The translations under genes and the position numbers were made by a program. Below, in pieces: positions 60,309 to 64,000 of a stretch of DNA of 64,000 nucleotides. A model generated the notes under the pieces. The model was given only the letters and a program-made list of their open reading frames with translations. It had not been told where the DNA came from and did not search any database. The stretch lies in assembly GCF_016786355.1 (NCBI RefSeq), contig NZ_JADWYX010000030.1, positions 1 to 64,000 on the forward strand. The letters are read 5' to 3'. Positions within the stretch are counted from its first letter, which is position 1; every line of letters begins with the position of its first letter. The stretch is from Frankia sp. AgB1.9. Lineage in GTDB: Bacteria > Actinomycetota > Actinomycetes > Frankiales > Frankiaceae.

Positions 60309-61286
60309 TCAGGACGCGACGTCGAGCACGACCTTTCCGATCGCCTTTCCGTCGGCGACGTGCCGCAGCGCGCCGGCCGTGTCGTCCAGGTCGAAGACGG
60401 AGCCGATGTACGGGCGAACCTTCCCCGAGGAGAGCAGTTCCGTGAGCTCCCGGTCGTCGCGAGCGAGCTCGTCCGGCCGGTGGGTCGCGAAGTCGCGCAT
60501 CTGGAAGCCCATGATGTGCGCGCCCTTGAGCAGCACCAGGTTCAGCGGGATCCGCGGGATGGTTCCCGAGGCGTAGCCGACGGTCACGAAACGCCCGTCG
60601 AAGCGCAGCGCCCGCAGCGCCGCCTCCGAGAGGTCCCCGCCGACCATGTCGACGACGACGTCGACGCCGTCCGGGTGCGCCACCTTGAGCGCCTTCCGGA
60701 GATCCTCGACCGTGTTGTCGAGCAGCGTCGTCGCGCCGTTCGCCGCGGCGATCTGGAGCTTGTCCGCCGCGTTCGCCACCGCGGTCACCTCGGCGCCCAG
60801 GGCGACGGCGAGCTGGACGGCCGCGAGGCCGACGCCGCCACCCGCGCCGAGCACCACCACCCGCTCGCCCGGCTGGACCCGGGCCATCGAGCGCAGCACG
60901 TGGTACGACGTGCGGTGCGCGACGACGAAGGCGGCGGCCGACCGGTCATCCACGCCGTCGGGGATGGGGCGCAACGACTCGGGACGGCACACGACCTGCT
61001 CGGCGAAGGCGCCGACGAACACCGTCCCGGCGACCCGGTCGCCGGGGGCGAGGCCGGTGACGTCCGCGCCCACCTCCTCGACGACACCGGCGAACTCGCT
61101 GCCGGGCACGAACGGCACGGGTGCCTTCACCTGGTAGGTGTTCGCGATGACGAGCACGTCCGGGAAGTTGACCGCCGCCGCCCGGACGCCGACCCGGACC
61201 TGGTCCGGCCCGACCGGCGGAGTGTCGATCTCCTTGACCTGGATGACCTCCGGGCCGCCGTACTCCACACAGACCGCAGCCTTCAT
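60309..61286 (-). CDS. NADPH:quinone oxidoreductase-like MDR protein
   Basis: A 325-aa medium-chain dehydrogenase/reductase of the zinc-independent quinone-oxidoreductase branch: FVPGSEFAGVVEEVG, VVVLGAGGGVGLAAVQLAVALGA (cofactor site), and no structural-zinc Cys cluster. Members reduce quinones, enoyl-CoA or alpha,beta-unsaturated ketones with NADPH. It closes a three-gene minus-strand operon with the kinase (4-bp gap) and the ACAD11-like dehydrogenase, so reduction of an unsaturated intermediate is possible. The last gene before a strong terminator. Confidence 0.88.
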   Translation of the reverse strand: MKAAVCVEYGGPEVIQVKEIDTPPVGPDQVRVGVRAAAVNFPDVLVIANTYQVKAPVPFVPGSEFAGVVEEVGADVTGLAPGDRVAGTVFVGAFAEQVVCRPESLRPIPDGVDDRSAAAFVVAHRTSYHVLRSMARVQPGERVVVLGAGGGVGLAAVQLAVALGAEVTAVANAADKLQIAAANGATTLLDNTVEDLRKALKVAHPDGVDVVVDMVGGDLSEAALRALRFDGRFVTVGYASGTIPRIPLNLVLLKGAHIMGFQMRDFATHRPDELARDDRELTELLSSGKVRPYIGSVFDLDDTAGALRHVADGKAIGKVVLDVAS

Positions 61287-61290
61287 GGGT

Positions 61291-62346
61291 TCACTTCCCC
61301 GTGTGCTTGTAGTCCGTGGTCGAGGCGAACTCGGCCGCGTTGCGCATCGCCTGCTCGATGACCGGCCCGAACGCGAGCAGCTTCGGGTCGTTGCCCGCCC
61401 GCGCGAAGCCGCGCTCCAGGACGATCGCGATCTTCCAACGGGCCAGCACGAGGTAGTAGTCGAGGTCGTCGACCTGGCGGCCGGAGACCTTGGCGTAGTG
61501 CTCGACGATCTTGTCCCGGGTCGGCATCCCGTAGTGGTCGACGTAGCCCGCCTTGACCGCGTCCCGGTCCAGCGGGTTCTCGGGCCAGTTCATGACCATC
61601 CAGGCCAGGTCGAGCTTGGGGTCGCCGACCGTGCCCATCTCCCAGTCGACGAGCGCGGCCAGCTTGGCCGGCACCTCGTTCTTGAACATGACGTTGGCGA
61701 ACTGGTAGTCGCCGTGCATCAGGCCGGGGATGTAGTCGAGCGGTCGGTGGTTGCGCAGCCAGTCGGTGGCGACGTCCATGCCCTCGAGCTCACGGGTCTT
61801 GATCTTCTCGAAGAAGCTGGTCCAGCGGTCGACCTGGCGTTCGTGGAAGCCGTCGGGCCGGCCCAGGTCCTGCAGGCCCTTGGCCTGCCAGTCGACCTTG
61901 GACAGCAGCGCGATGCCCTCGGCGAGCTGGTAGCCCAGGCCCTGGCGCAGGTCCAGGTCGCTGTCGAACGGCTCGGGCCACTTGCGGTCCTTCATGTTCA
62001 TCGGCGACCAGCCGTCGACGAAGCCCATGAGGTAGAAGGTCCGGCCGAGCACCGAGTGGTCCGTGCACACCGCGACCGCCGCGGTGTGCGGGACGTCGGT
62101 GCCGTCGAGCGCCTCGATGATCCGCCACTCGCGCAGGATGCCGGCGTCCCGGTCGGCCGGCGCCTTGGCCGGCGGGATCCGGATGACGCACTGGAAGTCG
62201 CCGCGGGTCAGCAGGTAGATCTCGTTCTGGGTCCCGCCGGACAGGAACTTGGACGAGAGCGGGGCGCCCGCGCCGGGCAGCCCCTGGGTGTCCATCCAGG
62301 CGGCGAGCTTGTCGAAGTCGAGCGGTGTCGGGTCCGCGTCGCTCAC
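61291..62346 (-). CDS. APH-type phosphotransferase, ACAD10/11-kinase-like
   Basis: A 351-aa protein of the aminoglycoside-phosphotransferase fold. ATP-site lysine/Arg region KFLSGGTQNEIYLLTRGDFQCVIR; catalytic loop GLMHGDYQFANVMF (HGD 211-213, Asn218); metal motif LVDWEMGTVGDPKLDLAW (Asp234). This subclass is fused to the dehydrogenase in animal ACAD10/11 and separate in Pseudomonas LvaA, where it phosphorylates the hydroxyl of 4-hydroxyacyl-CoA. Its neighbour is the matching dehydrogenase, so the same chemistry is proposed. GTG 62346 has GGGGAA 6 nt ahead. Confidence 0.87.
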   Translation of the reverse strand: MSDADPTPLDFDKLAAWMDTQGLPGAGAPLSSKFLSGGTQNEIYLLTRGDFQCVIRIPPAKAPADRDAGILREWRIIEALDGTDVPHTAAVAVCTDHSVLGRTFYLMGFVDGWSPMNMKDRKWPEPFDSDLDLRQGLGYQLAEGIALLSKVDWQAKGLQDLGRPDGFHERQVDRWTSFFEKIKTRELEGMDVATDWLRNHRPLDYIPGLMHGDYQFANVMFKNEVPAKLAALVDWEMGTVGDPKLDLAWMVMNWPENPLDRDAVKAGYVDHYGMPTRDKIVEHYAKVSGRQVDDLDYYLVLARWKIAIVLERGFARAGNDPKLLAFGPVIEQAMRNAAEFASTTDYKHTGK

Positions 62347-62402
62347 AGGTGTTTCCCCACTTCGAAAGAGTTCTGGATCTGGATTCGGGGAGCTGGCGGG
62401 CC

Positions 62403-63704
62403 CTACTGGTTGCCGACCTCGTGCTCGAGGAACTCGGCGTACTTGGCCTGGGCGGCCTCGAGCTTCGCGGGGATCCACTCGGTGGGCCACATGCCGTCGG
62501 TCGGCTTGTAGTCGCGCAGGACCTGCTTGGCGACGGTCACCTTGTGGACCTCGGTCGGGCCGTCAGCCAGGCCCATCACCGCGGCGCCGTTGATCGACTT
62601 GAAGAACGGCATTTCGTTGGTGGTGCCGAGGGCGCCGTGGATCTGCATCGCCCGCCACGCGATGTCGTGCAGGATCGTCGGCATGACGATCTTCGCGACG
62701 GCGATGTCCTTACGGACCCGCTTGTAGTCCTGGTACTTGTCGATCTCCCAGGCGATGTACATGACGAGCAGCCGGAACTGCAGCAGCTGGGCGTACGAAT
62801 CGGCGATGAAGCCCTGCACGAACTGCTTCTCGGCGAGCTTGCTGCCAGCGGTCGTCCGCGACAGCGCCCGCTCGCAGGTCATGTCCAGCAGCCGCTGGGC
62901 CTGGCCGATGGTGCGCATCGCGTGGTGGATGCGGCCGCCGCCGAGCCGGGTCTGGGCGATGGCGAACGCCTGGCCCTCGCCGCCGAGCAGCGCCGACTCC
63001 GGCACCCGCACGTCCTCGTAGTGGATCAGCGCGTGCATTCCGTCGCCCAGCGGCTCGCCGGCCAGGCCGACGTTACGGACGATGTTGATGCCAGGGGTGT
63101 CCGAGGGGACCAGGAACATCGACATGCCGCGGTACGCGCTCACATCGGGGTTCGTGACCACCATGACGATGAAGAAGCTCGCCGTCCTGGCGTTCGACGA
63201 GAAGTACTTCCACCCGTTGATGATCCACTCGCCGCCCTCCTTCTGGGCGCTGCAGGTGAACTGCGTCGGGTCCGCGCCGCCCTGCGGCTCGGTCATCGAG
63301 TAGCTGGAGAACATCTCGCCGTCGAGCAGCGGCTGCAGGTAGCGCTCCTTCTGCTCCGGCGTGCCGTAGTGCGCGATGATCTCGGCGTTCCCGGTGTCCG
63401 GGGCCTGGCAGCCGAAGATGATCGGCGCCCACGAGGACCGGCCCAGGATCTCGTTCAGCAGCGCCAGCTTCTGCTGACCGAAGCCCTGCCCACCAAGGTC
63501 CACACCGAGGTGCGTCGCCCACAGGCCGTGGTCACGCACCTGCTGCTTGAGCGGGTCGATCAGCCGGCGGCGGGTCTCCGTCAGCGGGACGAACTGCAGG
63601 TCCGGGAACGCCAGGTCGAGCGGCTCGACCTCGTTGCGGACGAACTCGTCGGCCCAGTCCAGCTTCGTCTGGTACTCGGGATCGGTCTCGAAGTCCCACG
63701 CCAT
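62403..63704 (-). CDS. Acyl-CoA dehydrogenase, ACAD11/LvaC-like
   Basis: A 433-aa acyl-CoA dehydrogenase: YSMTEPQGGADPTQFTC, GWKYFSSNARTASFFIVMVVTNP, QIHGALGTTNEMPFFKSINGAAVMGLADGPTEVHKVTVAKQVL. The ADGPTEVH ending is characteristic of the ACAD10/11 group rather than of YEGT-type dehydrogenases. With the adjacent kinase it could convert a 4-phosphoacyl-CoA to an enoyl-CoA and on to the 3-hydroxyacyl-CoA. ATG 63704 has GGAAGGA ahead; the frame opens at 63764. A motif A palindrome lies 30 bp upstream, so the operon joins the putative regulon. Confidence 0.9.
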   Translation of the reverse strand: MAWDFETDPEYQTKLDWADEFVRNEVEPLDLAFPDLQFVPLTETRRRLIDPLKQQVRDHGLWATHLGVDLGGQGFGQQKLALLNEILGRSSWAPIIFGCQAPDTGNAEIIAHYGTPEQKERYLQPLLDGEMFSSYSMTEPQGGADPTQFTCSAQKEGGEWIINGWKYFSSNARTASFFIVMVVTNPDVSAYRGMSMFLVPSDTPGINIVRNVGLAGEPLGDGMHALIHYEDVRVPESALLGGEGQAFAIAQTRLGGGRIHHAMRTIGQAQRLLDMTCERALSRTTAGSKLAEKQFVQGFIADSYAQLLQFRLLVMYIAWEIDKYQDYKRVRKDIAVAKIVMPTILHDIAWRAMQIHGALGTTNEMPFFKSINGAAVMGLADGPTEVHKVTVAKQVLRDYKPTDGMWPTEWIPAKLEAAQAKYAEFLEHEVGNQ

Positions 63705-63733
63705 CGCTGTGTGTCCTTCCTCGTCGTCCCTCG

Positions 63734-63748
63734 AAGAATACGATTCTG
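63734..63748. promoter_or_regulatory. Motif A (AAGAATACGATTCTG)
   Basis: A 5-3-5 palindrome (AGAAT-ACG-ATTCT) 30 bp upstream of the ACAD11-like gene. Same spacing as the 26814 and 56348 sites, with the outer base pair lost. Confidence 0.55.
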
Positions 63749-63816
63749 ATGTTGCCAAACACAAGTCTGGATCTTCAGAACCCGACTTGGTGCGGCCGAC
63801 GCCTCGGCTCGGGTGC

Positions 63817-64000
63817 CTACCCGGCCTGGTGCGCGGGCAGCTTGTCGATCAGTGCGCCTACGTCTTCCAGCGAGCGCAGCGTGTCGTTGAGATGGGTGCA
63901 GGTCGAGATGCCGGTGAAGGTGTCGCGGACGTGGCGGCGCAGGCCGTCCGGGCGCCGCCCGACCAGCCGGCCGGCGCTGGCCAGCGCCACCGGGCACTCC
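63817..64000 (-). CDS. DUF2889-domain protein, C-terminal fragment
   Basis: The minus strand reads from the window edge to a TAG at 63817-63819, giving ~60 residues: LASAGRLVGRRPDGLRRHVR, then TFTGISTCTHLNDTLRSLED. The FTGI-CTHLN block near the C-terminus is typical of DUF2889 proteins, which often sit in actinobacterial and proteobacterial catabolic or steroid-degradation clusters and have no known activity. The 5' part lies outside the window. It precedes the ACAD11-like gene on the same strand with a ~110-bp gap that contains motif A. Confidence 0.65.
   Translation of the reverse strand, partial: ECPVALASAGRLVGRRPDGLRRHVRDTFTGISTCTHLNDTLRSLEDVGALIDKLPAHQAG

Overview
This 64 kb window is high-GC DNA (about 70 % or more GC, GTG and TTG starts common, overlapping ATGA and GTGA stop/start junctions) from an actinobacterium. 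F420-type luciferase-like oxidoreductases, many acyl-CoA dehydrogenases, P450, crotonase and family III CoA-transferase genes and an ESX-like accessory cluster suggest a Frankia/Pseudofrankia-type member of the Frankiales; that placement is inference. I recognised no rRNA, tRNA, CRISPR array, transposase or phage gene. The left end is a contig edge: the first ~90 bases carry recognisable Nextera adapter sequence.

Layout. 0-7 kb: a truncated TetR gene, then a DUF35-thiolase fusion, a dihydrodipicolinate-reductase-like protein, a P450, an SDR and a sugar-isomerase-like TIM barrel. 7.3-9.9 kb: a possible WXG/ESX-type cassette (helical N-terminus with putative effector tail, lipoprotein, frameshifted EspG-like gene). 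9.9-13.4 kb: an 828-aa acyl-CoA dehydrogenase in which two subunits are fused, and a GntR/FadR regulator. 13.5-15.1 kb: a PIN protein with an Xre-ImmA/IrrE protein. 15.2-19.8 kb: a luciferase-like oxidoreductase and a branched-chain-amino-acid-type ABC transporter in which LivH, LivM and LivG are one polypeptide. 20.2-34 kb: the catabolic core (two paralogous amidohydrolases, aldehyde dehydrogenase, two CoA-transferases, crotonase, two acyl-CoA ligases, a B12-dependent acyl-CoA mutase as separate large and small subunits, an LLM oxidoreductase). 34-41 kb: a KshB/PaaE-like reductase, another ligase, three acyl-CoA dehydrogenases and a crotonase.

41.1-43.0 kb is a less GC-biased island with an AAA ATPase overlapping a PIN-like nuclease gene, a candidate defence module. 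43-49.5 kb: LLM oxidoreductase, 3-hydroxyisobutyrate-dehydrogenase-like and carboxymuconolactone-decarboxylase-like genes, an aldehyde dehydrogenase, and divergently an amidohydrolase lacking the usual first HxH metal ligands. 49.5-56.3 kb: two further split acyl-CoA dehydrogenase pairs, a lipoprotein and a crotonase. 56.5-60.1 kb: a TetR regulator and two paralogous solute-binding lipoproteins. 60.3-63.7 kb: a quinone oxidoreductase, an APH-type kinase and an ACAD11-like dehydrogenase, recalling the 4-hydroxyacyl-CoA route. The right edge cuts a DUF2889 gene.

Together these genes look like a coordinated system for importing carboxylic acids, activating them to CoA esters and degrading them, possibly alicyclic, isoprenoid or steroid-like compounds. 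Two recurring palindromic motifs tie the scattered operons together: GAGAAT-N3-ATTCTC and its variants at eight loci, and RTGAATYATKAAT at three. Intergenic repeats include four copies of a ~77-bp inverted-repeat element and two copies of a ~150-bp element.
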